Shown here: piece after piece, positions 53,320 through 61,198 of the stretch
Layout of the letters: the number at the start of each line of letters is the position of its first letter
Numbering within the stretch: the first letter of the stretch is position 1
Source of the DNA: Saprospiraceae bacterium
GTDB lineage: Bacteria > Bacteroidota > Bacteroidia > Chitinophagales > Saprospiraceae
Assembly (NCBI GenBank): GCA_028285085.1
Contig: JANQQI010000075.1
Span: forward strand, 62,001 to 126,000
Direction: 5' to 3'
DNA: 64,000 nt
Notes under the pieces: model-generated
Databases searched by the model: none
Told to the model about the DNA's origin: nothing
What the model saw: only the letters and a program-made list of their open reading frames with translations
Made by a program: the position numbers and the translations under genes

Positions 53320-54354
53320 ATGACGCAAATTGCAGAAAAAGCTAAGTCGAAACGAGGTAGAAAAAAGACTGCGACCTACAGTAAAGAGACCTATTTGAAC
53401 TGGTATGAAGTTATGTTGCGCATCCGCCGCTTCGAAGAACGTACCCTGATGGCCTACGGTCAGCAGAAAGTCCGTGGTTTCTGTCACGTATATATTGGCC
53501 AAGAAGCTATTGCAGCGGGAATGACCTCCGCCATCCGACCAGAAGATGCAGTGGTGACGGCTTACCGTCAGCACGGAACGGCTATCTCTCGTGGGATTCC
53601 AACCAAAGCTTGTATGGCTGAGCTGTTTGGAAAAAGTACCGGCGTAGTGAAAGGTAAAGGTGGATCAATGCACTTCTTTTCCAACGAAAAGCGCTTTTTC
53701 GGTGGAAACGGAATTGTTGGTGCCCAGATTCCTATCGGTACCGGAATTGCCTTTGCTGAGAAATATAAAGGCACCGATAATTTATGTGTTACCATGTTTG
53801 GTGATGGTGCTGCCCGCCAAGGCGCTCTTTTTGAGTCTTTCAATATGGCCATGACCTGGAAATTGCCAGTACTGTACATCTGCGAAAACAACCATTATGC
53901 GATGGGAACTTCGGTAGAGCGAACCAGTAACGTGCAGGATATTTATAAAATTGGTAGTGCTTTTGATATGCCAAGTGAGCCAGTTGATGGTATGAAGCCA
54001 GAGGCAGTTCACGAAGCGTTGAGCCGTGCCGCCGAGCACATCCGTGCGGGTAAAGGGCCTTACTTCCTGGAAATTAAAACGTATCGTTATAAAGGACACT
54101 CCGTATCCGATCCGGCGAAGTATCGTACCAAAGAAGAGTTGCAAGAATATAAAGATCAGGATCCGGTTAAAATGACTGAGCAACATATTCTGGATAATAA
54201 GATTGCAACTAAGGAAGAAATCCAAGTGATCAAGGATGCGATCAAAGTGGAGATTGATGAGGCTGTTAAATTCGCAGAATCTTCTCCCTACCCAGATGCA
54301 TCAGAACTCTATACTGATAACTACCTTCAGGAAGATTATCCTTTCCTAAAGTAG
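53320..54354 (+). CDS. pdhA: Pyruvate dehydrogenase E1 component, alpha subunit
   Basis: 344 residues, thiamine-diphosphate-dependent E1 alpha of the pyruvate dehydrogenase complex. The ThDP-Mg motif is GDGAARQGALFESFN starting at residue 161, with ENN at 189-191. Other signatures are YIGQEAIAAGMTSAI, GKGGSMHFFSNEKRF and the loop YRYKGHSVSDPAKYRT. The N-terminal 20 residues are basic and variable. The E1 beta, E2 and E3 genes are not adjacent, so alpha is encoded alone here. The leader carries two palindromic sites. Ends with a rho-independent terminator. Confidence 0.94.
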   Translation: MTQIAEKAKSKRGRKKTATYSKETYLNWYEVMLRIRRFEERTLMAYGQQKVRGFCHVYIGQEAIAAGMTSAIRPEDAVVTAYRQHGTAISRGIPTKACMAELFGKSTGVVKGKGGSMHFFSNEKRFFGGNGIVGAQIPIGTGIAFAEKYKGTDNLCVTMFGDGAARQGALFESFNMAMTWKLPVLYICENNHYAMGTSVERTSNVQDIYKIGSAFDMPSEPVDGMKPEAVHEALSRAAEHIRAGKGPYFLEIKTYRYKGHSVSDPAKYRTKEELQEYKDQDPVKMTEQHILDNKIATKEEIQVIKDAIKVEIDEAVKFAESSPYPDASELYTDNYLQEDYPFLK

Positions 54355-54402
54355 AAAATAGAAGATACAAACAAACATCTTTTTGAGAAACTACACATGA
54401 AT

Positions 54403-54433
54403 GGGAATGTCTCTAGAGGCATTCCTATTTTTT
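54403..54433 (+). terminator. Terminator of pdhA
   Basis: GGAATG (54404-54409) pairs with CATTCC (54420-54425), with the self-complementary CTCTAGAG inside, followed by TATTTTTTA. Confidence 0.8.
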
Positions 54434-54466
54434 ATGGCAAAACCTGCATCATATCAAAAGATTCCT

Positions 54467-54474
54467 TATTTTTG
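54467..54474 (+). promoter_or_regulatory. Promoter -7 box of the TPR gene
   Basis: TATTTTTG followed by CG, an exact TAnnTTTG match 62 nt before the ATG at 54536. Confidence 0.5.
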
Positions 54475-54535
54475 CGTGAATTTTTGAGCAAGTAATTCTT
54501 AAACCGGGAAAACCCGAAAACTTCAACAATACACA

Positions 54536-55228
54536 ATGGCAAGAAGAAGAAATCAAAAGAAACAAGAAGAAACACTAGTCGATCTCGTTGAGGCCAAAGA
54601 GCAGGCACAGGATTTTATCGGCGCAAATCAAAACTTGATCTTTGGTGGCTTAGTCGCTTTGGTAGTCCTCATCGGTGGTTTTTACGCTTACCGTCAATTT
54701 TACCAAATGCCCCGCGAGCAATCTGCTCAGGAAGAAATGGCTCAAGCACAGATCCAGTTTGCCCGTGACTCTTTTGCACTAGCACTGACCAACCCTGGTG
54801 GTGGCAACCCTGGTTTCCTAGACATTATCGAGAACTACGGTGGCACCAAAGCCGCTAATGTTGCTAACTTCTACGCCGGTGTATCTTACCTTAATATTGG
54901 TAATTACGAAATTGCCATCGATTATTTGAAAGATTTTGATGAGGCGGGTGATGTTTTGGGTATTTCCAAATACGGTGCAATTGCCGATGCTTACGGTGAA
55001 TTGCAAGATTTTGATAGTGCAATCAGCAATTATAAAAAAGCTGTAAAAGCTGGTGAAAACGAGTTTTTGGAGTCTTACTATTTGAAAAAATTGGGTATGC
55101 TTTACGAAAAGCAAGGCCAATTTGCTGACGCAGAGTCTAGCTACGAAAAAATCCGTGCAGAGTATCCGGACAGCCCGGAAGCTCGTGATATCGATAAGTA
55201 TATCGCACGTGCTTCGGCGAAAAAATAA
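54536..55228 (+). CDS. Membrane-anchored TPR protein (YfgM-like)
   Basis: 230 residues. A basic, charged cytoplasmic N-terminus (ARRRNQKKQEETLVDLVEAK) is followed by one helix (LIFGGLVALVVLIGGFYAY, about 35-55) and then extracytoplasmic TPR repeats (NVANFYAGVSYLNIGNYEIA, GAIADAYGELQDFDSAISNY, LGMLYEKQGQFADAESSY). The topology and repeats resemble YfgM, a periplasmic chaperone-like partner of the Sec translocon, but similarity is only at the architectural level. It is placed between pdhA and ribH, with its own promoter and terminator. Confidence 0.82.
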   Translation: MARRRNQKKQEETLVDLVEAKEQAQDFIGANQNLIFGGLVALVVLIGGFYAYRQFYQMPREQSAQEEMAQAQIQFARDSFALALTNPGGGNPGFLDIIENYGGTKAANVANFYAGVSYLNIGNYEIAIDYLKDFDEAGDVLGISKYGAIADAYGELQDFDSAISNYKKAVKAGENEFLESYYLKKLGMLYEKQGQFADAESSYEKIRAEYPDSPEARDIDKYIARASAKK

Positions 55229-55247
55229 GTTCAACTGTGAACCTAAA

Positions 55248-55288
55248 AATGAGCCATTCCGAGAATTTGGGATGGCTCATTTTTTTTA
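55248..55288 (+). terminator. Terminator of the TPR gene
   Basis: A 13-bp stem AATGAGCCATTCC (55248-55260) / GGGATGGCTCATT (55269-55281) with one wobble pair is followed by a run of T (55281-55288). Confidence 0.92.
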
Positions 55289-55392
55289 ACTTCGTGTAAC
55301 CTTTTGTAGGTTCACGCAACTATCATAAGTGATATGTCAAAGGTGATTTCCGATTGCCTTTACGAAGTTTTCAAAAATAAAATCAATTTAAT

Positions 55393-55908
55393 ATGGCCAG
55401 TGCACTCAAAAACCTGTCAAGCTACGATGCTGAGAATATGCCTTCTGCCGCACCGATGAGCTTTGGTATCGTTGTATCAGAATGGAATCACAAAATTACC
55501 CACGCACTTTACGAAGCCTGTTATAATACACTCGTCGAACACGGCGCTCAACCCGAGAATATTTATACTGAGCAGGTTCCAGGCTCCTTTGAACTACCGG
55601 TGGGCGCGAAGCTCCTGGCTGGTTACCACCGCCTCGATGCTGTCATTTGCCTCGGTTGTGTCATCAAGGGAGAGACCAGCCACAATGAGTATATCAATCA
55701 GGCCGTTGCAACTGGCTTGACCAATCTGAGTATTGCTTCCGGCAAACCAATGATCTTTGGCTTATTGACGCCGAACGATGAACAACAAGCGCTCGACCGC
55801 GCCGGCGGCAAGCACGGCAATAAAGGCGTCGAAGCCGCCGTGACTGCTATCCGAATGGCGGCGATGAAGCGCCAATTGACTAACGCAAAACAAAAAATCG
55901 GATTTTAA
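55393..55908 (+). CDS. ribH: 6,7-dimethyl-8-ribityllumazine synthase
   Basis: 171 residues; condenses the ribityl-pyrimidine with 3,4-dihydroxybutanone phosphate in riboflavin synthesis. Motifs: VPGSFELPVGAKLL (substrate loop), LGCVIKGETSHNEYI with catalytic His97, GLLTPNDEQQALDRAGG and the phosphate-binding KHGNKGVEAA. The N-terminal 20 residues are longer than in E. coli. The stop codon overlaps the ATG of the MBL hydrolase gene (TAATG at 55906), so the pair is translationally coupled, an arrangement whose reason is not evident. Confidence 0.95.
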   Translation: MASALKNLSSYDAENMPSAAPMSFGIVVSEWNHKITHALYEACYNTLVEHGAQPENIYTEQVPGSFELPVGAKLLAGYHRLDAVICLGCVIKGETSHNEYINQAVATGLTNLSIASGKPMIFGLLTPNDEQQALDRAGGKHGNKGVEAAVTAIRMAAMKRQLTNAKQKIGF

Positions 55909-56750
55909 TGCAAATTAGTGTCATCCCCACTGGCTTTTTAAAACTCGACGGCGGTGCGATGTTCGGCATCGTTCCTCGCCGCCTCTGGCAAAGACTAAAT
56001 CCACCCGACGAAAATAACCTCTGTACCTGGGCATTACGTTGCCTACTCATCGAAACGGGTGACCATAAAATTCTCGTAGATACCGGCGTAGGTGACAAAC
56101 AGGATGAGAAGTTTCGCTCCCATTTTGAGCCTCACGGTACGGATACATTGCTAGGCTCCTTAGCCGATCGTGGATTATCTCCCGAAGACATTACCGATGT
56201 CTTTTTAACTCACTTGCATTTTGATCATTGCGGTGGCGCGGTGTCCAAAACCAACGATGGAGAGCTCGTACCGACTTTCCCAAATGCTACTTATTGGAGC
56301 AACGAGAAACACTACGCTTGGGCCATGACGCCAAACGCTCGTGAAAAGGCTTCTTTCTTAAAAGAGAATTTTGTTCCCTTGGAAACTGCCGGGGTCTTGA
56401 AATTTGTAGAGGAAGGTGCCTCTCCCTGGCCGGGTATTCGTACCAAGTTTGTCTACGGTCATACGGAAGCGATGATGATGTTGTATATCGACTATCGCGA
56501 GTTGACCTTAGTCTATTGTGCTGATCTCATGCCTTCTTCTTTTCATTTGGGGATGCCTTATGTCATGAGTTACGATGTTCGTCCATTAGAAACCTTGAAA
56601 GAAAAAGAAGAGTTGTTACGAGATGCGGTGGATAAAAAACAGGTGCTCATTTTCGAACACGATCCGAAGATCGAATGTGCAACGGTAACTCGTAATGAAC
56701 GTAATCGTGTGGTGGTAGATGAAGTGTTCAAAATAGCGGACTTAGCTTGA
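55908..56750 (+). CDS. Metallo-beta-lactamase-fold hydrolase
   Basis: 280 residues, cytoplasmic. The zinc motif is LTHLHFDHCGG (HxHxDH). Additional ligands are probably the His in YGHTEAMM, the Asp in CADLMPSS and the His in FEHDPKI. The N-terminal part (GGAMFGIVPRRLWQRLNPPD, LLIETGDHKILVDTGVG) places it in the AHL-lactonase-like / YtnP group. The substrate is unknown and quorum quenching must not be assumed. It is coupled to ribH by a 1-nt overlap and ends 4 nt before the convergent gene at 56755. Confidence 0.88.
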   Translation: MQISVIPTGFLKLDGGAMFGIVPRRLWQRLNPPDENNLCTWALRCLLIETGDHKILVDTGVGDKQDEKFRSHFEPHGTDTLLGSLADRGLSPEDITDVFLTHLHFDHCGGAVSKTNDGELVPTFPNATYWSNEKHYAWAMTPNAREKASFLKENFVPLETAGVLKFVEEGASPWPGIRTKFVYGHTEAMMMLYIDYRELTLVYCADLMPSSFHLGMPYVMSYDVRPLETLKEKEELLRDAVDKKQVLIFEHDPKIECATVTRNERNRVVVDEVFKIADLA

Positions 56751-56754
56751 CACG

Positions 56755-58188
56755 CTATTGCTTTTTCTGATCTGCGGGATTTTTAATCTTTTCCGATTCC
56801 TTTTCGGGAAGTGGTCGGACTTGTTCTACGCCAGTATGTTCAATGATTGGTCGGGGGTAAGCCGGTAGATCATCTTGATAGTAATAATGGAATAGATTAT
56901 AAAAAAGCATGTAGTCAATTCCGCCCCATTCAAAAGCCAGCCCGTAAGGATTTCCATCTTTGTGATTAGCGTGCCACCAGCGATCGGTTGACTTCCAGCC
57001 ATCGGGCGCTTCGCAGCCTGGCGTACCATGGCAGGGGCCATCCCAGGGCGCCAGATCCAGCATTTCTTCAAAATCTGACCGCTCGAAAGAGCGGTGCAAT
57101 GGTTCATCATTGAGCACTGCGTAGGCTAAGGCAAAAACCACTTGATCGGCCTTGCGTGTCCGTTTAGCAATACGGCGTGGCGACCAACGATCGGTCATTA
57201 CAACCGATTGAAAAATCATGGCATGGTTACGTCTGGATTGTATTCCAAAGCCCCAATTAAAGGTCCCTCGAATTAATTTTCCCAAAAAGGTTTTTTTATC
57301 ATAATCCGTCTCAAAACGTCCTTCGGTAATCTTCTCTGCAACCTCCGCAAAGACGGCATTGAAAGCACGTAGATCGCCGCCCCAGCGATTTGATATGGGC
57401 TCCCCATCCGGGCTCTTTAACCGCCAATTACATTCCCGCATGTAAGCAACCATCCGATGCGTAAATAACTCCACCATACTGCCAAAGGTTGGTCCATCGG
57501 CCAAGTAACGTCCGTCTTCCGCAAACTTTTTAATAAAAGAAAAACCAAAAAGCATAGCCAGAGCTTGATCCTGACTTACGAAACTCCCGCCATCAACTGT
57601 CCCATCTGAGCCGGTGCAACAACCCGCAGATTGAATACACTCAAACGCACTGGTATCACTATGAGTAAAGCGAAAATCACCCGCTTCATTGAGGTAAAAA
57701 TCACAGGGGACATCATCCCGTACGAAAAAGCCATTAAGTTGTGGTTCAAGGTCGAGGTAAGTTTCTGCCAAACTATCCAGTCGCTCAAAAGCATAAAGCG
57801 CATAATGAATTTCCCGAGAAATTGCACTCAAATCCGCCGAATCACGCTGTAGATTGCCGTATTCCATGGCCAGCATTGCAATATAGTAACCGAGATAGAC
57901 GGTGCCATCCCCCCACTCCATTTTTCCTTTTCCTACTTTTGGACTGCAGTGCAAATGCCGAATAAACCAATCCCACTCGCAATTGCAATCTCGGTTGCGG
58001 CCCGAAGCGGGCAAGCTCTGCCCCGCCCCCGGTCCGATACTGATAAAGCCCCCTTCGCCATCCAGGCCAAGAAAGCGATCTCGATAATGCCAATATTTAT
58101 CTCGATTAGTAGTCGGTGTTTGCGCACTAAGCAAAGGCCATAAAGTGCAAACGAGAGGAATGATTAGAGCAAAACGGAGGTACTTCAT
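56755..58188 (-). CDS. Secreted protein of unknown family
   Basis: 477 residues. The signal peptide ends near WPLLSAQT. The mature part is long, helix-rich and has many aromatic residues, with paired amphipathic helices (YLGYYIAMLAMEYGNLQRD, ISREIHYALYAFERLDSLAE, SQDQALAMLFGFSFIKKFAE) as in alpha/alpha-toroid enzymes. Several cysteines cluster (DCNCEWDW, SAGCCTGSDG, PCHGTPGCEAPDG), suggesting disulfides. Conserved-looking RNHAMIFQS and YGLAFEWGGIDYML could line an active site. The C-terminus is a short charged tail, not a T9SS domain. No family recognised; a glycan-acting enzyme is only a guess from the fold-like pattern. Confidence 0.72.
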   Translation of the reverse strand: MKYLRFALIIPLVCTLWPLLSAQTPTTNRDKYWHYRDRFLGLDGEGGFISIGPGAGQSLPASGRNRDCNCEWDWFIRHLHCSPKVGKGKMEWGDGTVYLGYYIAMLAMEYGNLQRDSADLSAISREIHYALYAFERLDSLAETYLDLEPQLNGFFVRDDVPCDFYLNEAGDFRFTHSDTSAFECIQSAGCCTGSDGTVDGGSFVSQDQALAMLFGFSFIKKFAEDGRYLADGPTFGSMVELFTHRMVAYMRECNWRLKSPDGEPISNRWGGDLRAFNAVFAEVAEKITEGRFETDYDKKTFLGKLIRGTFNWGFGIQSRRNHAMIFQSVVMTDRWSPRRIAKRTRKADQVVFALAYAVLNDEPLHRSFERSDFEEMLDLAPWDGPCHGTPGCEAPDGWKSTDRWWHANHKDGNPYGLAFEWGGIDYMLFYNLFHYYYQDDLPAYPRPIIEHTGVEQVRPLPEKESEKIKNPADQKKQ

Positions 58189-58330
58189 CGGGGATTAATT
58201 CTCGGCCAAATTTGGATGTTTTACCATGGAATAGCAAACGTCCCGCCAGAATTAAGGTCTAGTTGTCAGTTATTTGGCGCGAGCAGACCTTTGGAATAAT
58301 TAATAGTTGATGAGCAGTGCTAACATATGA

Positions 58331-59380
58331 TCAGATATCCTCCCGCTTGACCCCATCAACTTCCAAAATCAAGCCTTCACCGTAACAACCTGCCGGGGTG
58401 TAGAAGCCGGCTTTCCAATCGCCTTGCAGGACGCGCTTGGTAATCATCAGGCTGGTATGCGCCGTCAAGGTATAGCCCTCGGGGCCTTCGAGGCGAGCGC
58501 GACGTTGCTCCCCTTTTTCGTTGGTCACTTCGCCCCAAACCAGGCTGACCGCCCGGGCCCGCTTTTCTGGCGACGGACCAGCCGGCCCACGATTGATCTT
58601 GCGTTTCATATAGTTTTGCACCAGGCTGGAGCGCAAAAGCCAGCCAAAATAACGTTGGAGCTTGACGTAACGATAGGTCGAAGGATGAACCGAGGTATAC
58701 GTTTCGATATTGGGAATACCCGTAGTGTGATAGGCCGTTGATACATCGCCCCAAGGAATCGTCATCGTAAAGAGTCGCTTGCGGCCAAAATCTACGGTCA
58801 TATGCTTATGCCCTAGTGGGACTTTGGTAATTTTCCCGTTTTGGCGGACGGCGCTTCCCTGGCCAAGTCCTTCGGCCATCGTGGTGGCCGTACCTCGCGA
58901 AAATTGTCCCCCGATAGTACCGAAGGCTAACTTCAAGCTAGTCGCGTCGGGTAATTGTTGCTTCAGGTGAGCAGCCAGGCAATCGGTAGGTACCACATCA
59001 AAGCCGACACCCGGCATCAGCATAATCCCTTGCGCTTTGGCTTTTTCCCCCAAGCGAGCGGCTTTTTCGAATACAGTGATCTCTCCGGTGATATCGAGGT
59101 AGTGCGTTTTTGTGCGTAAACAGGCTTCCAGCATAGGGCGCGCAGTATGGACAAATGGCCCGGCGGCGTGTAAAACAACATCTACCTCAGCAAGCGCAGC
59201 TTCTAACTGAGTGGTATCCGACAAATCAAAGGCTCGGTACTCATAGCCCGAAGCAGCAGAGAGGGCCTTGAGCTTGGTTTCATTTCTACCGGCCAGAATA
59301 GGCTCTAGCCCATAGTTCTTAGCGAGGTTTGTAATTAAATCACCTGTGTAACCGTAAGCACCGTAGAGTAAAAATTTCAT
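58331..59380 (-). CDS. Saccharopine dehydrogenase-like NADP-binding protein
   Basis: 349 residues from the ATG at 59380; four residues upstream is an alternative start at 59392. The N-terminal Rossmann domain is FLLYGAYGYTGDLITNLA with LAGRNETKL and the AAGPFVHTARPMLEACL loop typical of the saccharopine dehydrogenase / trans-acting enoyl reductase superfamily. The C-terminal half (GGQFSRGTATTMAEGLG, TAHTSLMITKRVL) matches that superfamily in length. The reaction is not determinable; these proteins act on lipids, amino acids or polyketide intermediates in different hosts. It is preceded by a 111-bp inverted-repeat element. Confidence 0.8.
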   Translation of the reverse strand: MKFLLYGAYGYTGDLITNLAKNYGLEPILAGRNETKLKALSAASGYEYRAFDLSDTTQLEAALAEVDVVLHAAGPFVHTARPMLEACLRTKTHYLDITGEITVFEKAARLGEKAKAQGIMLMPGVGFDVVPTDCLAAHLKQQLPDATSLKLAFGTIGGQFSRGTATTMAEGLGQGSAVRQNGKITKVPLGHKHMTVDFGRKRLFTMTIPWGDVSTAYHTTGIPNIETYTSVHPSTYRYVKLQRYFGWLLRSSLVQNYMKRKINRGPAGPSPEKRARAVSLVWGEVTNEKGEQRRARLEGPEGYTLTAHTSLMITKRVLQGDWKAGFYTPAGCYGEGLILEVDGVKREDI

Positions 59381-59452
59381 AATCGTCACCACTTTTGATT
59401 TTTGTAAAGTAGGTATTTTTTCAAAGAACTGATATAAACTTTTGGAAATCGA

Positions 59453-59563
59453 CTAAAAGCAAATGCTTGATTTTCAAGACGAAGCTCATTTTGAGGAGCA
59501 TAGCCGGAGGCTACGTGACAAAAAATAGCTAAAGTAGTTGGGAATCAATGATTTCGTTTTTAG
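59453..59563. repeat. 111-bp inverted-repeat (MITE-like or structured) element
   Basis: The ends are imperfect inverted copies: 59453-59477 begins CTAAAAGCAAAT and the complement of 59538-59563 begins CTAAAAACGAAAT, both ending in a TTGATT..CAA block. Inside is a perfect small hairpin, TAGCC (59501-59505), loop GGA, GGCTA (59509-59513), and a CTCATTTTGAG arm just before it. It carries no ORF. It lies between the LuxE-like gene and the saccharopine-dehydrogenase-like gene, both on the minus strand. Confidence 0.55.
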
Positions 59564-59599
59564 ACAGTTAGAATAAGTTTAAATCAGTTCAAGGTTTAT

Positions 59600-60607
59600 T
59601 TAGACATCCGCCACCATTAAGTTACATCCTCGAATATCGCTGTGATCCAAACGACCGAGCACCTCGAAACTTCCATCTTCGTAGACACGCCCCAAATCAT
59701 CCGTAGCAATAAAACTACAGGTATCCAGATTAGCCAAATCAATGATATTGAGCACGCCTACCTTGCTGTAAGCCTGAGGTTGAAAAGGATCAGTAATTTC
59801 ACGTGTCCAAACCCGCATACTGTTACTAGGATAAAAACGGCCCTGATGTTTAGCGTAAGCTTGGCTCATCAGTTCGGTCATCCCGTATTCAGAATGGATC
59901 CCTGCAATAGAGAACGCAGATTTCAGGGTATCATGAAGCTGCTCACGCGTTAATTCCTTACGACGGCCTTTCATCCCACCGGTTTCCATAATAATGACCT
60001 GTTCAAGTGGTCGGGCGTACTGTTCCGCAAAATCCAATAAGGCAAAACTAACCCCTAAAAGTAAAGTTGGGATTTGCTTTTGTAGGCAATCATCGAGTCG
60101 TTGAGCCAAAGCCTCATAGTTGTACAAGAAAAATCCACTGGCCGGGTACTTTGACAGATTAATGAAATGCTGAGCCATTTCCACCAAAGAGGAGCCTTGC
60201 CGTTCCAAATAAGCGGGCAATAAGGCCAGCACACAATAATTCGATGGCGGGCCATAAAACTGGGTAAATCCTCGCACCGTATTATCGAGATAAGCCTTTA
60301 GGTCTCGTACTTTGTGTCGACTCGTTTGGGAGCCTGTAGTACCACTGCTGGAAAAGATGCGTTCCGCCGACCAATCACCGGATTTAATCTCATGAGTTTT
60401 GAATAAACTAATAGGCAAGGCCGGTATTTGTGTCAGCGTGGTTACTTGACCAACATCTACGGACAACAATTCGAGATAGTGAGCGTATACTTTATTAGAA
60501 CGTGCCTGATAACGGAAGACTTCAAGCGCTAAATCGGCAAATCTTTCGGGACTATGCTGATCAATAGCCGATTTCAAAGTATCGCGTTGTTGTAATAAGT
60601 CGTTCAT
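59600..60607 (-). CDS. LuxE-like acyl-protein synthetase family protein
   Basis: 335 residues of the LuxE / CoF-synthetase branch of adenylate-forming enzymes. The ATP-binding loop is FSSSGTTGSQTSRHKV. Other motifs are METGGMKGRRKELTREQ, HSEYGMTELMSQAYAK and the C-terminal LGRVYEDGSFEVLGRLDHSD. In luminous bacteria LuxE activates fatty acids for LuxC; in Bacteroidota homologues occur outside lux operons and the acyl substrate is unknown. No LuxC reductase, acyl carrier protein or thioesterase gene is adjacent. Divergent from the lipoprotein gene at 60710. Confidence 0.83.
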   Translation of the reverse strand: MNDLLQQRDTLKSAIDQHSPERFADLALEVFRYQARSNKVYAHYLELLSVDVGQVTTLTQIPALPISLFKTHEIKSGDWSAERIFSSSGTTGSQTSRHKVRDLKAYLDNTVRGFTQFYGPPSNYCVLALLPAYLERQGSSLVEMAQHFINLSKYPASGFFLYNYEALAQRLDDCLQKQIPTLLLGVSFALLDFAEQYARPLEQVIIMETGGMKGRRKELTREQLHDTLKSAFSIAGIHSEYGMTELMSQAYAKHQGRFYPSNSMRVWTREITDPFQPQAYSKVGVLNIIDLANLDTCSFIATDDLGRVYEDGSFEVLGRLDHSDIRGCNLMVADV

Positions 60608-60709
60608 TTGCCGAGATGCTGAATTATTTGGCTTCGCTTATGCACAAAAAGTAATATTTTATCGTTAAAATAGTGCGTTCTCCAGCAAAGAACTCGATAA
60701 AAAAGGAAT

Positions 60710-61198
60710 ATGAAAACATTTTCCGCAGTTGCGACACTATTATTCATTTTGGTACTCAGTTGTACTCAGCCGCCAGACTACCCGGATGAGCCGGTGATTA
60801 CTTTCGAAAGAACAAGTCGGGATAGTATGATCCAGGGAAGTCAGAACCAGGATTCCATCACGATTCACTTCTCTTACACGGATGGCGATGGGGATTTAGG
60901 GAATGAAGATGAGACATTTGATGTTTTCGTTCGCGATTCTCGCTTTCCGGAACTGGATTATGCCACTTTCATCTTGCCATTCATTCCTCCACGTGGAACC
61001 GGTAACGGGATTTCCGGCGAAGTGTCTCTAGTGGTTTTTACCAGCTGTTGTATATTCCCCCCGGGCACTTTTCCAGCTTGCGATAATCCAGCTGAGTTCC
61101 CAAGAGATACCCTGCAATTTGAAATATTTATTCTGGATCGTTCTGGTAATGAAAGTAATCACATCATGACGGATGACATTATCTTGCGATGTCTGTGA
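60710..61198 (+). CDS. Lipoprotein of unknown function
   Basis: 162 residues. The lipoprotein signal has lipobox LVLSC, preceded by an AAAAAAGGAAT stretch that could act as a ribosome-binding site. The mature protein contains a YTDGDGDLGNEDETFDVFV acidic motif, as in Bacteroidota lipoproteins with Ig-like or cadherin-like beta domains, four or five Cys (SCCIFPPGTFPACDNP) and an end typical of a beta-sandwich (FILDRSGNESNHIMTDDI). Family not named with confidence. Its 3' end overlaps that of hemF by 20 nt. Confidence 0.75.
   Translation: MKTFSAVATLLFILVLSCTQPPDYPDEPVITFERTSRDSMIQGSQNQDSITIHFSYTDGDGDLGNEDETFDVFVRDSRFPELDYATFILPFIPPRGTGNGISGEVSLVVFTSCCIFPPGTFPACDNPAEFPRDTLQFEIFILDRSGNESNHIMTDDIILRCL

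Noticed and set aside
56200..56260. MBL hydrolase as a quorum-quenching lactonase
   Set aside because: The HxHxDH motif is shared by many MBL enzymes; nothing in the neighbourhood supports an acyl-homoserine-lactone substrate.
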